36,219 nt of DNA from an uncultured Rhodospirillales bacterium (GCA_903823665.1 CAIJTR010000185.1:1-36219); one strand, 5' to 3'. Shown: positions 16,493 to 25,354, counted from the first letter of the stretch. Made by a program: numbers and translations. Notes: generated by a model not told the origin, from the sequence alone.

Positions 16493-19474
16493 TCAGTCCG
16501 AAAGCTGCAAAATGGCCTTGATGGTGGCCGTGAACTGCGCGCCGCTGCAATGCCGCGTGATGCGCTCCAGCGCCGCCTCGCGCACGGACTGCCACATCGC
16601 GGCATCGCGATAGAGTTCGACCAAGGCCGCAGCAAACGCCGCCGGTGCCTCGGCCTCGCAGGCGATCAGCTCTCGCCCCGCCTCCCAGCCGAGTTGATCG
16701 GCCAGCAACGTGGTGGCCATCACCGGCACGCCAAACGAAGCGGCCTCGACCACTTTGACCGGAATGCCGGCGGAGAAGCGGGTGGGCGCAAGAAACACAC
16801 GGGCGGTTTCATAGAGCTCGACTGCATCCGCCACGAAGCCCAGATGCACCACCGATGGTCCGGCGAGCAGGCGGGTGGCGTCCAGCCCATCGGCGACATA
16901 GCCCGCAATCAGCAGCCGCACATCGCCCAACTCCGCCAACACCAGCGGCCACACCTTGTCGATGAACCAACGCAGCCCGTCGAAATTCGGTGTGGTCGCA
17001 CTGTAAAGTGCTCCGAGGGCCAGAATGTCCTGGCGTTGCGAGAAGCCGGGCTGCGTTGGGCGGGGCTGCACGGTGTGTCCGAGCGTGTGAACGCGCGGCA
17101 GGCCCGCCTGTTGCAGTTGAGCCTGCTCTACGGCGTTCACGCAGATGATGTCCTGCACCAGATACGCCTGCCGCAACTCCCGCTTCAGCGCCTGATCCAG
17201 ATCGAAGCTGCGGCCTTCCAGCGCCGCCAGTGCGGCATCACGGTTGGCCCCGAGCGCCTCGGTGTCCAGCACCACGCGGGCATGCACCATCGGGCCCCAG
17301 CTGCCATGGCCGATCACCCCGGCCAGCCGGTGCAGGTTGTGCGCCCGGCAGACCCAGACCACGTCGTAATAGGTCTCGCGCTCGGCAAAGAACGCCTGGA
17401 CGTGCGTGATGTCGCGGTTCCACAGCAACTCCACCGTCTCGTCAAAGCCTTGGCGGTAATCGGCTGGGCGCTCCACCGGGTTCATCGGATAGACCGTCAC
17501 TTCGCAACCGAGTGCGATAAGGCTTGCCACCACATCCGCCGATCTTCCAAAACCAGAGCCGATGTGCCGATACGGAATCGTGTCCTCAATGAACAACACG
17601 CGCAGGCGGCGGGTGGCGGAACGGCCGGAAAGTGCGGCGCGCACATCCGGCACCAGCTTGCCGCCGAGCCAATCACGATGCTTGGAGACCAAAATCTCGC
17701 GATTGCGCCGCATCAGCGCGCGTGGTGCATCTGGGTTGCGGGCGGAGCCGAACTCCAAATGCATGATCACCACGGCGGGATCATAAACGACGCGCCTGCC
17801 GCTTTTCCACACGCGCACGCACAGATCGGTCTCTTCGTAATAGGCCGGCGCGTAATCGGTATCGAGGCCGCCCAATTCGGTCAGCACCGCGCGCGGCAGC
17901 ATGAGAAACACGCCAGAGCAGTAATCAACGTCGCGCACGAAATCGAATTCCGGCTCAAACGGGTCACGGTCGCGGCCATAGCCCATGGCGGAGCCATTGC
18001 TGAACAGGATCGAGCCCGCTTCCTGCAACTGGCCATGCGTGCGCACCACCTTGCCGCCGACCGCACCGATCCCCGTATCGCCATCCAGCCTGCGCACGGC
18101 CAAAGCCAGCGCGTTGGGCGGTAGCATCACATCGTTGTTGAGCAGCAGCACATGCCGTCCGCGCGCTGCTTTGATGCCGGCATTGCTCGCATGCAGAAAG
18201 CCCTGATTGCTGGCGTTGCGGATCACCCGCAGGCCTGCCACACGCTGCTCAATCTGCCGTGTGTGATCAATCGAGGCGTTGTCGATCAGAATCACCTCAA
18301 AGCTCACGCCGGTGCTGCCGGAGAGAAAGAGCAGCGTTTGAATCGTGAGGTCGTATTGATTGAAGGCGCACATCACCACGCTGACGTCTGGCTCGTCCGG
18401 CTGCGCGAAGGCGATGCGGGTGGGGCCTGCGTTGCTGGCCCAGAGATGCGCCATGCGCAGGAAGATGTCCTTGCCCGCCGCCTCATTGCCCGGCCGCTCA
18501 TGCGTCGGGCGGCTTTGCGGCGTGGCGATTGTGGCCAGACCCAGCCTGCGGCCGAAGCGAAGATAATGCTCGAACGCTGTAAGCGTTGAATCCTTCTGCA
18601 ATGCCTCTGCCACACGCTTGTGACGACGATAGATGGCAGGGTCGAACCACGGGCTGGGGCAGCGATCCTCGAACCGGCCATGATTGACAAAATGTTCGTA
18701 TCCGTTGCGCAGATGGCCCAACGCCACCGCCTCACCGATATCGGGGTAGCGGGTGCTGTAGTACGACTCGTCAATATCAGCACTGCCGGCGAAATGCTGC
18801 GGTGTTGGGTTGGTAAGGTAGTGGTGCAGCGGGCTGCTATAATGCCCGTCAGCAATCAGATCCTCCACCTCCTCATACATCGCCAGATACCATTCCGGGT
18901 CAAAGAAATGGGACAGGCGAAGCTGGCCGAGCCAAGGCTGGGTGAGCACGGCGGTGAAGGGTTTGTCTGTGATGCCGGCCAGATCGGCAAGCACCGCAGG
19001 GTCGAAAAAAGCGCTGCCGGTGAAGCTCTCGGCCTGCCCTGCAATCAGGTAATGATGATAGCCGTTGCGTAGTCCATTGCTGAAAAGACTGTCATCGCTG
19101 AGATCACCACGCCGAGAGCGGTAAATACCATCAGAAAACAGCCAGTGTGCATCACGGTTTTTATAGCCCTCAGCACAGTAATGCGCGAAGCCGCTGGGCC
19201 ATACACCACGGGCCACATCTGCCTTCACATCGCTGTTGCGGGCTTGATACCAAGCCTCATCGAAATAAGCATTGGGTGAGTGTTTGCGGGCAATTCCGAT
19301 GGAGACATAATGCTCATATGGCTCGGTGGGCTCATGCTCCGCGTTGGGACGCATGTAGTTGGCCGAATACCAATCGGCATCGAAATGTTCCCAGGGGCAA
19401 AACTGCATCTTGGCACCAACGGTTGGGCTCTGATCAGCGCTGCTCAATGTGCCATCCTGGGTGATTTCAGCCAT
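16493..19474 (-). CDS. Large multidomain glycosyltransferase: N-terminal FDxxWY...HY repeats, GT2 domain, GT4 domain
   Basis: 993-residue predicted polysaccharide glycosyltransferase with three parts. Residues ~30-310 hold about seven degenerate repeats of ~40 residues. Each opens with an FD-x-x-WY-like motif (31, 71, 157 weak, 191, 278) and closes with an aromatic HY/HF box (55, 98, 141, 218, 261, 303). Residues ~362-610 form a GT2 domain: VSVVMCAFNQYDL, LIDNASIDHT, LLLNNDVMLPPN (NND in place of DxD) and YYEETDLCVRVW. Residues ~628-985 form a GT-B/GT4 domain beginning LRVLFIEDTIPYRHIGSGFGR and containing APTRFSAGIPVKVVEAASFGVPV. No membrane helices are seen. ATG 19474 has no clear ribosome-binding site. 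Two transferase domains suggest two successive sugar additions, which is inference. Confidence 0.9.
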   Translation of the reverse strand: MAEITQDGTLSSADQSPTVGAKMQFCPWEHFDADWYSANYMRPNAEHEPTEPYEHYVSIGIARKHSPNAYFDEAWYQARNSDVKADVARGVWPSGFAHYCAEGYKNRDAHWLFSDGIYRSRRGDLSDDSLFSNGLRNGYHHYLIAGQAESFTGSAFFDPAVLADLAGITDKPFTAVLTQPWLGQLRLSHFFDPEWYLAMYEEVEDLIADGHYSSPLHHYLTNPTPQHFAGSADIDESYYSTRYPDIGEAVALGHLRNGYEHFVNHGRFEDRCPSPWFDPAIYRRHKRVAEALQKDSTLTAFEHYLRFGRRLGLATIATPQSRPTHERPGNEAAGKDIFLRMAHLWASNAGPTRIAFAQPDEPDVSVVMCAFNQYDLTIQTLLFLSGSTGVSFEVILIDNASIDHTRQIEQRVAGLRVIRNASNQGFLHASNAGIKAARGRHVLLLNNDVMLPPNALALAVRRLDGDTGIGAVGGKVVRTHGQLQEAGSILFSNGSAMGYGRDRDPFEPEFDFVRDVDYCSGVFLMLPRAVLTELGGLDTDYAPAYYEETDLCVRVWKSGRRVVYDPAVVIMHLEFGSARNPDAPRALMRRNREILVSKHRDWLGGKLVPDVRAALSGRSATRRLRVLFIEDTIPYRHIGSGFGRSADVVASLIALGCEVTVYPMNPVERPADYRQGFDETVELLWNRDITHVQAFFAERETYYDVVWVCRAHNLHRLAGVIGHGSWGPMVHARVVLDTEALGANRDAALAALEGRSFDLDQALKRELRQAYLVQDIICVNAVEQAQLQQAGLPRVHTLGHTVQPRPTQPGFSQRQDILALGALYSATTPNFDGLRWFIDKVWPLVLAELGDVRLLIAGYVADGLDATRLLAGPSVVHLGFVADAVELYETARVFLAPTRFSAGIPVKVVEAASFGVPVMATTLLADQLGWEAGRELIACEAEAPAAFAAALVELYRDAAMWQSVREAALERITRHCSGAQFTATIKAILQLSD

Positions 19475-19585
19475 GGCGGGTGTTCAACCAGAACCGGCGA
19501 GTAAGCGCAATCATGCTGGCATTGCCCACTGGCGCTGTTCGAGCGTGGTGATATGTTGCGTTTATAGCCTAGGGAGTGAAACAAA

Positions 19586-20308
19586 ATGAGCAGAATAGCC
19601 CTCGTCACCGGCGGCACGCGCGGCATTGGTGCCGAGATCAGCCGCCATCTGAAAGCCGCCGGGCGCACCGTCATCGCGAGCTACGCCGGAAATGATGCGG
19701 CAGCAAACGCTTTTGCCGAGGAAACCGGCATCGCGGTGAAAAAATTCGACGCCGGCGACTACGAAGCTTGCGAGAAGGCGGTAGCTGAAATCACCGACGA
19801 ACTCGGCCCGATTGAAATTCTGGTCAACAACGCCGGTATCACCCGTGACGCCACCATGCAGCGCATGAGCCGCGACATGTGGGATGCGGTGATGGATACC
19901 AACCTCGGCTCCTGCTTCAACCTGTGCAAGCTGACGTTTGACGGCATGCGGGCGGCGAAATTTGGCCGCGTTGTCAACATCGGCTCAATCAACGGGCAGG
20001 CTGGGCAGTATGGCCAGGTGAACTATGCCGCAGCCAAATCCGGTATTCACGGCTTCACCAAGGCTTTGGCGCAGGAAGGTGCCCGATTCGGCATCACCGT
20101 CAACGCCATCGCACCGGGCTACGTGGACACCGACATGGTGCGCGCAGTGCCACCGGATGTGTTGCAGAAGATCATCGCGCGCATTCCAGTGGGTCGTCTG
20201 GGCCATGCTGACGACATCGCGCGTGGCGTGCTGTTCCTGACGGCGGACAACGCCGATTTCGTCACCGGGTCGACGCTCTCGATCAACGGCGGGCAGCATA
20301 TGTATTGA
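19586..20308 (+). CDS. phbB: Acetoacetyl-CoA reductase (PhbB/PhaB-type SDR)
   Basis: NADPH-dependent reductase that forms (R)-3-hydroxybutyryl-CoA for polyhydroxybutyrate synthesis. 240 residues. The cofactor motif is TGGTRGIG near residue 8; NNAG and the PhaB-like NNAGITRDATMQRM follow; the Ser-Tyr-Lys catalytic set is in GSINGQAGQYGQVNYAAAKSG; the end is GSTLSINGGQHMY, typical of PhaB. FabG is the main alternative, but GNDAAANAFAEETGIAVKKFD favours PhaB. AGGGAGTG lies about 8 bp before ATG 19586. It stands alone: no phaA or phaC is nearby. A strong hairpin follows the gene. The 111-bp gap to the divergent glycosyltransferase gene has no coding sequence. Confidence 0.93.
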   Translation: MSRIALVTGGTRGIGAEISRHLKAAGRTVIASYAGNDAAANAFAEETGIAVKKFDAGDYEACEKAVAEITDELGPIEILVNNAGITRDATMQRMSRDMWDAVMDTNLGSCFNLCKLTFDGMRAAKFGRVVNIGSINGQAGQYGQVNYAAAKSGIHGFTKALAQEGARFGITVNAIAPGYVDTDMVRAVPPDVLQKIIARIPVGRLGHADDIARGVLFLTADNADFVTGSTLSINGGQHMY

Positions 20309-20318
20309 ACCGCGGCCT

Positions 20319-20352
20319 GCACCCGGCGAGATCGGCCACCCTCGCCGGGTGC
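20319..20352. terminator. Hairpin terminator between convergent phbB and MFS exporter genes
   Basis: A perfect 12-bp inverted repeat, GCACCCGGCGAG (20319-20330) and CTCGCCGGGTGC (20341-20352), encloses a 10-nt loop just after the phbB stop. The plus-strand flank is only modestly T-rich (TCTCGCGTTT). Its place between convergent genes and its strong stem support a terminator, possibly for both strands. Confidence 0.75.
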
Positions 20353-20380
20353 TCTCGCGTTTGATTGGCCACCCTTGCCT

Positions 20381-21868
20381 TTACACTGTCCGACGGCCCG
20401 CATCAGGGGCAATTGGCAGCAGCCATGACGCAGCGGCACTCAAGGCTGCCACCGCAACAATGCCCCAAAAGCTCCAATGCAAGGCCGCATCAAGCACCGC
20501 CCGCAGGTTAAGATCATGTGCGAGAACCGCGAGCCCCGTTGGCTTGTTCAGCAAATGTAGCAAGGTATCGGCTTGGTCGCTGCCGCCAAAATGGGTGATG
20601 CCGAGGGTGAGAATCGCACCCATCACAGTCGCACCCAGCGCGTTGCCGAAGCTGCGCGAGAACAGGATCGATGACGTGGCACTGCCACGCATCGATTGTT
20701 CAACCGACGCCTGAACCAGAAGGATGCTGGTAAGGCTCAGCAGGCCCATGCCGATGCCCATCGCGAACGAGCCGGCGGCTGCGAGAAACGGGCTGCTCTC
20801 GGGCGTTAGGAGAAGCAGGATCGCAGCCCCGAGCGGCAAGGCAGGACTGCCAATGCGTAGCGTTTTGCGAATGCCGATAATCTTGAAAAACCGGCCGGTG
20901 ATCGGCAATGCCATCGTCCAGCCGACGATCATGGATGTCAGCGTGGCACCCGCAATGAAGGGGGAGTGGTTCATCACCCCCTGCACATAGAGCGGCAGAA
21001 AGGTGGTCAGCCCAACCAAAGCCATGCCGCCCATGAAGGACGCCGCATTGCTGGTGGCAACCAACCGGCTTTTCCACAATGCGATGGAGATCATCGGCTC
21101 AGGTGCGCGGAGTTCCTGGAATACGAACAAAATAGCCGTGAAGATGCTGATGGCGGCGAGGCCCACAAACGTCAGAGTGTCGAGCCCCGCCGCGGTGAGG
21201 ATGAAGAGGAAACAGACAATTGAGATTGCGAACAGAACAGCACCCGCATAGTCAATTTTGGCACGGAGGGGCGATAGCTGTTCGTGCAGGCAAGTAGCGA
21301 ATAGGCCGATTGTCAGCAAGCCGATGGGGATGTTGATCCAGAACACCCATCCCCATGACACGTAATCAACGATGACCCCGCCAGCCACTGGGCCAAACAC
21401 AGCAGCACCGGCCCATACGGTTGAGATGATACTCTGTGCCTTCGGTCGTTCGGCCTGGGTGTAGAGGTCGCCGATGAGCGTGAGGGTCATCGGCTGCATC
21501 GCACCTGCACCGATGCCCTGGAGCAGGCGGAAGCCAATCAGCATCCCCATCGAGGTGGAAAAACCCGCGAGCAGCGAGCCCAGGAGAAACACCGAAATCC
21601 CGGAGATCATCACCGGCTTGCGCCCGAAGATGTCTGACAATTTGCCGAAAATCAGGGTCATCGTGCACTGGGCCAGCAGATAGGCCGAGAAAACCCACGT
21701 ATAATATTCAAAGCCGCTGAGTTCACCCACAATGCGCGGCATGGCGGTGGCGATGATCGTCGCCTCCATCGCCGTCATGAACGTCGCCAGCATGATTCCC
21801 ACGAACACGACGGGGCGCTTGGTGCGGCTCGCCGTGGCGAGTGGTAACGGCTCAGCGGTGTTGGTCAT
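20381..21868 (-). CDS. MFS multidrug exporter, DHA2 (EmrB/QacA) family
   Basis: Proton-driven inner-membrane exporter of 495 residues with about 14 hydrophobic helices. ATG 21868 (MTNTAEPLPLATASRTKRP) precedes the first helix (VVFVGIMLATFMTAMEATIIATAMPRI, the DHA2 motif around the first membrane segment). MFS motif A is GKLSDIFGRKPVM, and the antiporter motif C-like segment is AAVFGPVAGGVIVDYVSWGWVFWIN. The open frame continues upstream to 22204 inside gltX, but that part is shadow sequence. It follows gltX by 53 bp on the same strand. No regulator or membrane-fusion partner lies beside it, so the substrate is unknown. Confidence 0.92.
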   Translation of the reverse strand: MTNTAEPLPLATASRTKRPVVFVGIMLATFMTAMEATIIATAMPRIVGELSGFEYYTWVFSAYLLAQCTMTLIFGKLSDIFGRKPVMISGISVFLLGSLLAGFSTSMGMLIGFRLLQGIGAGAMQPMTLTLIGDLYTQAERPKAQSIISTVWAGAAVFGPVAGGVIVDYVSWGWVFWINIPIGLLTIGLFATCLHEQLSPLRAKIDYAGAVLFAISIVCFLFILTAAGLDTLTFVGLAAISIFTAILFVFQELRAPEPMISIALWKSRLVATSNAASFMGGMALVGLTTFLPLYVQGVMNHSPFIAGATLTSMIVGWTMALPITGRFFKIIGIRKTLRIGSPALPLGAAILLLLTPESSPFLAAAGSFAMGIGMGLLSLTSILLVQASVEQSMRGSATSSILFSRSFGNALGATVMGAILTLGITHFGGSDQADTLLHLLNKPTGLAVLAHDLNLRAVLDAALHWSFWGIVAVAALSAAASWLLPIAPDAGRRTV

Positions 21869-21914
21869 GCAACCCCCAGGTTCATGATGATCATTGGCGG
21901 CTGGACCGATATAG

Positions 21915-21934
21915 GGCGGCCTTAGCTGGCCGCC
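21915..21934 (-). terminator. Possible weak terminator hairpin across the gltX stop codon
   Basis: A 7-bp perfect stem GGCGGCC/GGCCGCC (21915-21921 with 21928-21934) has a 6-nt loop that contains the gltX stop codon. No T run follows on the minus strand, so it may slow polymerase or protect the 3' end rather than terminate. Weak evidence. Confidence 0.25.
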
Positions 21935-23259
21935 ACCGTCAGACGTTGTGCGGCACGAGCACGGCCCATCAACGGCAGCAACGCCTTGAGTTCCGGGCCA
22001 TGCTCCTCGCCGGTTAGTGCGAGACGAAGCGGCATGAACAGTGTTTTGCCCTTGCGTCCCGTCTCGGCCTTGATGGCGTCCGTCCAGGTGCCCCAGACAT
22101 TGTCGTCCCACGGCTCCTGCGGAAGGAGTGCGAGCGCCTGGGTGAGAAACTCGCCTTCGCCCTCCATCACCGGCGGAATGATCTGCCCGGCCACCACGTC
22201 CCAATAACCCCGCGCCTCAGACATGAGATCGAGATTGCCGCGCACCGCGAGCCAGAACGCCTCGGTGGCACCCGGCGGCAGGCGCGAGACGGCATCGGCA
22301 AACGGCATAATGTGCAGCAGCTTGCGGTTCAGGGTCAGCACCTGGCCAATGTCGAACTTCGCCGGGGAGGACGAGAACTTCGAGAAGTCGAAATTCTTTG
22401 CAAGCTCGCGCGGCGGCAGCAAAACGGGATCGGCGGAGGAGCCGAGGGTGGCCAGATAGGCGGTGATCGCCACCGGCTCCACTCCATCGGCGCGCATGCT
22501 GCGCAGCGAAATGCTCTCAGTGCGCTTGGACAGCTTGCTGCCATCGCCCGCCGTCAGCAGCGGGAAATGGGCGAAGCTGAAGCGGGAGCGATTGGCACCC
22601 AGCGCCTCCATGATGTCGATCTGCACACCGGTGTTGGTGATATGGTCCTCACCGCGCAAAATATGCGTGATGTTGCAATCGAGATCATCGACCACCGAGG
22701 TGAAGGTGTAGAGAAAGCTGCCATCGGCGCGGATCAGCACCGGGTCGGATACCGCAGGCAGCTTCACCTCACGCTTGCCCAGCACCAGATCGGGCCAGCT
22801 GATTGAGTAATTGGAGAGTTTGAAGCGCCAATAGGGCACTTTGCCACCTGCCTCCGCCTTCTCGCGCTGCTCGGCGGTGAGGTTGAGCATGGCGCGGTCA
22901 TACACCGGCGGCTGGCCACGCTTGACGCGATAGTCGCGCTTGGCCTGCAGCTCGGCTTCGGATTCAAAGCAAGGATACAGGCGGCCCGACGCCTTCAGCT
23001 TCTCAGCAGCAGCGGCGTAGAGCGCTGTGCGGTCGGACTGGCGGAACGTGTCATCCCAATCGAGCCCGAGCCATTTCATATCCTGCTCGATGGCGTCCGC
23101 AAATTCCTGCGTGCCGCGCGTGGTGTCGGTGTCGTCAAAGCGCAGGATGAACTTGCCACCGAGTTTGCGCGCGAACAGCCAGTTCAGCAGCGCGGGCCTG
23201 CCATTGCCGACATGCAGATAGCCGGTGGGCGATGGGGCGAAGCGAACGGTGACGCTCAT
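21922..23259 (-). CDS. gltX: Glutamyl-tRNA synthetase (nondiscriminating or Gln-specific second-type copy possible)
   Basis: Class I synthetase of 445 residues that loads glutamate onto tRNA. The HIGH region is PSPTGYLHVGNGRPALLNW (residues 9-27), with HVGN in place of the common HIGG. Other motifs are FDDTDTTRGTQEF, the catalytic HILRGEDHITNTG and KLSKR near 243 (KMSKS equivalent). The HVGN and FDDTDTTR features recall the GltX2 type that many alphaproteobacteria carry in addition to a main GluRS, often serving the indirect Gln-tRNA route; this subtype call is moderate. ATG 23259 overlaps the stop of the acidic protein gene as ATGA, and its likely ribosome-binding site (GAGGGT) is inside that gene's repeat-coded tail. 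Confidence 0.94.
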   Translation of the reverse strand: MSVTVRFAPSPTGYLHVGNGRPALLNWLFARKLGGKFILRFDDTDTTRGTQEFADAIEQDMKWLGLDWDDTFRQSDRTALYAAAAEKLKASGRLYPCFESEAELQAKRDYRVKRGQPPVYDRAMLNLTAEQREKAEAGGKVPYWRFKLSNYSISWPDLVLGKREVKLPAVSDPVLIRADGSFLYTFTSVVDDLDCNITHILRGEDHITNTGVQIDIMEALGANRSRFSFAHFPLLTAGDGSKLSKRTESISLRSMRADGVEPVAITAYLATLGSSADPVLLPPRELAKNFDFSKFSSSPAKFDIGQVLTLNRKLLHIMPFADAVSRLPPGATEAFWLAVRGNLDLMSEARGYWDVVAGQIIPPVMEGEGEFLTQALALLPQEPWDDNVWGTWTDAIKAETGRKGKTLFMPLRLALTGEEHGPELKALLPLMGRARAAQRLTVAAS

Positions 23260-23654
23260 TCTTCGTCACCCTCGTCTTCGTCACCCTCGTCTTCGTCGGC
23301 TTCGTCTTCGCTGCGCGGGTCCAGTGCGCGCCAATCCCGTTCAGATCGAGTGGCGGGGCGCGCGGCGAAGCTGGAGAGTTCAGGCTCGGCGCGCCACGTG
23401 TCGTCACCGGCGTCGATCACATGCGCGTCCTCGCCAAACGCACGCCAGAGTTCCAGCACGTCGGCACCGGAGGCGCGGCATAGCTCAATGCTGTCGCGCA
23501 CGTAGCGGCGGGCAAATTCATTGGCCTGCATTAAAGTGGGAAAGCCTTTGATCTCTTCAACAATGCCTTCCTCGGCACCGCCAGACAGATCGAGGATGCG
23601 CACGCACCAGCCGCCCTCGGGGGCGAATAGCTCGGGGATATGAATTTCAGACAT
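23256..23654 (-). CDS. Small conserved-looking protein with acidic repeat tail, unknown function
   Basis: 132-residue soluble protein. The first ~80 residues look folded (GGWCVRILDLSGG, EEIKGFPTLMQANEFARRYVRDSIELCR, ELWRAFGEDAHVIDAGDD). A linker (WRAEPELSSFAARPATRSERDWRALDP) leads to an Asp/Glu tail with the unit EDEGD repeated, encoded by tandem 15-bp repeats. I do not recognise the family. It begins immediately after the nadE stop (TAAATG) and overlaps gltX by 4 bp, so the three genes are one translationally coupled operon. Its fixed position between NAD synthesis and tRNA charging is the only functional hint. Confidence 0.8.
   Translation of the reverse strand: MSEIHIPELFAPEGGWCVRILDLSGGAEEGIVEEIKGFPTLMQANEFARRYVRDSIELCRASGADVLELWRAFGEDAHVIDAGDDTWRAEPELSSFAARPATRSERDWRALDPRSEDEADEDEGDEDEGDEE
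23264..23308. repeat. Three 15-bp tandem repeats encoding the acidic tail
   Basis: Three consecutive 15-bp units (CGTCACCCTCGTCTT, identical in the first two, three substitutions in the third) lie at the 3' end of the small acidic protein gene on the minus strand. Each unit is in frame and encodes EDEGD-like residues. Copy number could vary without breaking the frame. The last unit also supplies the purine-rich stretch just before the gltX start. Confidence 0.8.
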
Positions 23655-25319
23655 TTAGGAGACCAAAGCCGTGAATCCGTTCGTGATGGGGTAGCGGCGG
23701 TCGCGGCCAAAGGCGCGGCGGGTGATTTTCACCCCAGGTGGCGCTTGGCGGCGCTTATATTCGGCACGGTCCAGCATCCGCCAGACACGCAGCACGGTGG
23801 CGCGGTCATGCCCCCGATCGGCCAGCGCGTCCACTGATTGCTCACCCTCGATAAGGCCGGACAGGATGGAATCCAGCTCGTCATAAGGCGGCAGACTGTC
23901 CTGATCGGTCTGGTTCGGCTTGAGCTCAGCACTCGGCGGCTTGGTGATCACACGCTCGGGCATCACCAAGCCTTCGGGGCCTAGACCGCCCTCGGGGAAG
24001 TATTCGTTCCGCCAACGGCAGAGGTCAAACACCAGGGTTTTGTAGACGTCCTTCAGCACCGAAAAGCCGCCGCACATGTCGCCATACAGCGTGGCGTAAC
24101 CGACCGACATCTCGCTTTTGTTGCCGGTGGTGAGAACCATGTGGCCGAGCTTGTTGGAAATCGCCATCAGGATCAGACCCCGCGCGCGGGACTGGATGTT
24201 TTCCTCGGTGATATCCGCCTGACGGCCTGCGAAAATCGGGGCAAGCGCGCCGTTGAACGCGTCCATGGCAGGCGTGATCGGCACCGTGTCGCACGAAATG
24301 CCCAGCAATTCGGCGCATTTGGCCGCGTCATCCAGGCTGTCCTGGCTCGTATACGGGCTGGGCAGCATGAACGTGCGCACCTTATCCGCCCCGAGCGCAT
24401 CCACCGCGACGGCGGCCGAGAGCGCGGAGTCGATGCCGCCAGATAGGCCGAGAATCACCCCAGGGAAGCGATTCTTGCGCACATAGTCGGCGAGGCCGAG
24501 CATCATGGCGCGATAGATCAGCTCCATCCGATATGGCTCATCCGGCAGCGGCTGTGGCATACACACGAGCTTGTCGCCGACATATTCCCAGTCGGTGACA
24601 ACAAGATCGCTCTCGAACAGCTTCATCTGGCAGGCCAGCGTGCGGTCTGGATTGAGCACGAAGCTGCCGCCGTCAAACACCAGCTCGTCCTGGCCACCGA
24701 CTTGGCCACAGAACACGAACGCAAGGCCGGTTTCGACCACGCGCTCCACCGCGAGGGTGACGCGATCATCCTGCTTGCCATCTTCCCAAGGGCTGCCGTT
24801 GACCGAAAGCAGCATCTCCGCCCCGCTTTCCATGAGCGTTTCAGCAACCGTGGGAAACCACCAATCCTCACAGATCAAAAGCCCGATGCGGTTGCCACGG
24901 AACACCACGGGGCCGGGGGCGGGGCCGGAATCAAACACGCGCTTGTCATCGAACACGCCATAATTTGGCAGCTCATGCTTGGCGCGGCGGGCGATGATGC
25001 GGCCACCATCGAGCACGAAGGCGGCGTTATAAACCTGCCCATCCTCCTGCCATGGGCCACCGACAATCAGGCCCGGGCCACCATCACCGGTGTCTTGCGC
25101 CAATTGGTCGAGCGCTTTTTCACACTCGGCGAGGAAAGCCGGTTTGCGCACCAAATCCTCCGGCGGGTAGCCCGCGATGGAGAATTCTGGGGTGACCACA
25201 AGATCGGCCCCCAGCTCCGCCGCTTCCGCACGCGCCGCACGAATGAGGGCAAGGTTGGTTGCGATCTGCCCCAGATGCGGGTTGATCTGCGCGATCGCTA
25301 ATCTCAAGGAGTCTGCCAT
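23655..25319 (-). CDS. nadE: Glutamine-dependent NAD+ synthetase
   Basis: Forms NAD+ from nicotinate adenine dinucleotide, ATP and glutamine. 554 residues with two domains. The N-terminal nitrilase-type glutaminase has its Glu-Lys-Cys triad at E45 (VVTPEF), K114 (KHELPNY) and C150 (LLICEDWWF). The C-terminal synthetase has the PP-loop LSGGIDSAL near 290-297, PSPYTSQDS, and TTGNKSEMSVGYATLYGDM. It is the normal length for bacterial two-domain NadE. ATG 25319 has no Shine-Dalgarno; a promoter-like element only a few bases upstream suggests a leaderless message. It heads the operon with the acidic protein and gltX. Confidence 0.97.
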   Translation of the reverse strand: MADSLRLAIAQINPHLGQIATNLALIRAARAEAAELGADLVVTPEFSIAGYPPEDLVRKPAFLAECEKALDQLAQDTGDGGPGLIVGGPWQEDGQVYNAAFVLDGGRIIARRAKHELPNYGVFDDKRVFDSGPAPGPVVFRGNRIGLLICEDWWFPTVAETLMESGAEMLLSVNGSPWEDGKQDDRVTLAVERVVETGLAFVFCGQVGGQDELVFDGGSFVLNPDRTLACQMKLFESDLVVTDWEYVGDKLVCMPQPLPDEPYRMELIYRAMMLGLADYVRKNRFPGVILGLSGGIDSALSAAVAVDALGADKVRTFMLPSPYTSQDSLDDAAKCAELLGISCDTVPITPAMDAFNGALAPIFAGRQADITEENIQSRARGLILMAISNKLGHMVLTTGNKSEMSVGYATLYGDMCGGFSVLKDVYKTLVFDLCRWRNEYFPEGGLGPEGLVMPERVITKPPSAELKPNQTDQDSLPPYDELDSILSGLIEGEQSVDALADRGHDRATVLRVWRMLDRAEYKRRQAPPGVKITRRAFGRDRRYPITNGFTALVS

Positions 25320-25326
25320 ACCGGCA

Positions 25327-25354
25327 GGGTAGAGGGTTTTGCGGGTGGGGTGAA
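25327..25354 (-). promoter_or_regulatory. Candidate promoter of nadE giving a near-leaderless mRNA
   Basis: On the minus strand TTCACC (25354-25349), a 17-bp spacer and TACCCT (25331-25326, edges approximate) precede the nadE ATG by about 6 bp. No ribosome-binding site is visible in the 56-bp gap. The match to consensus is modest, so this is a candidate only. Confidence 0.35.
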
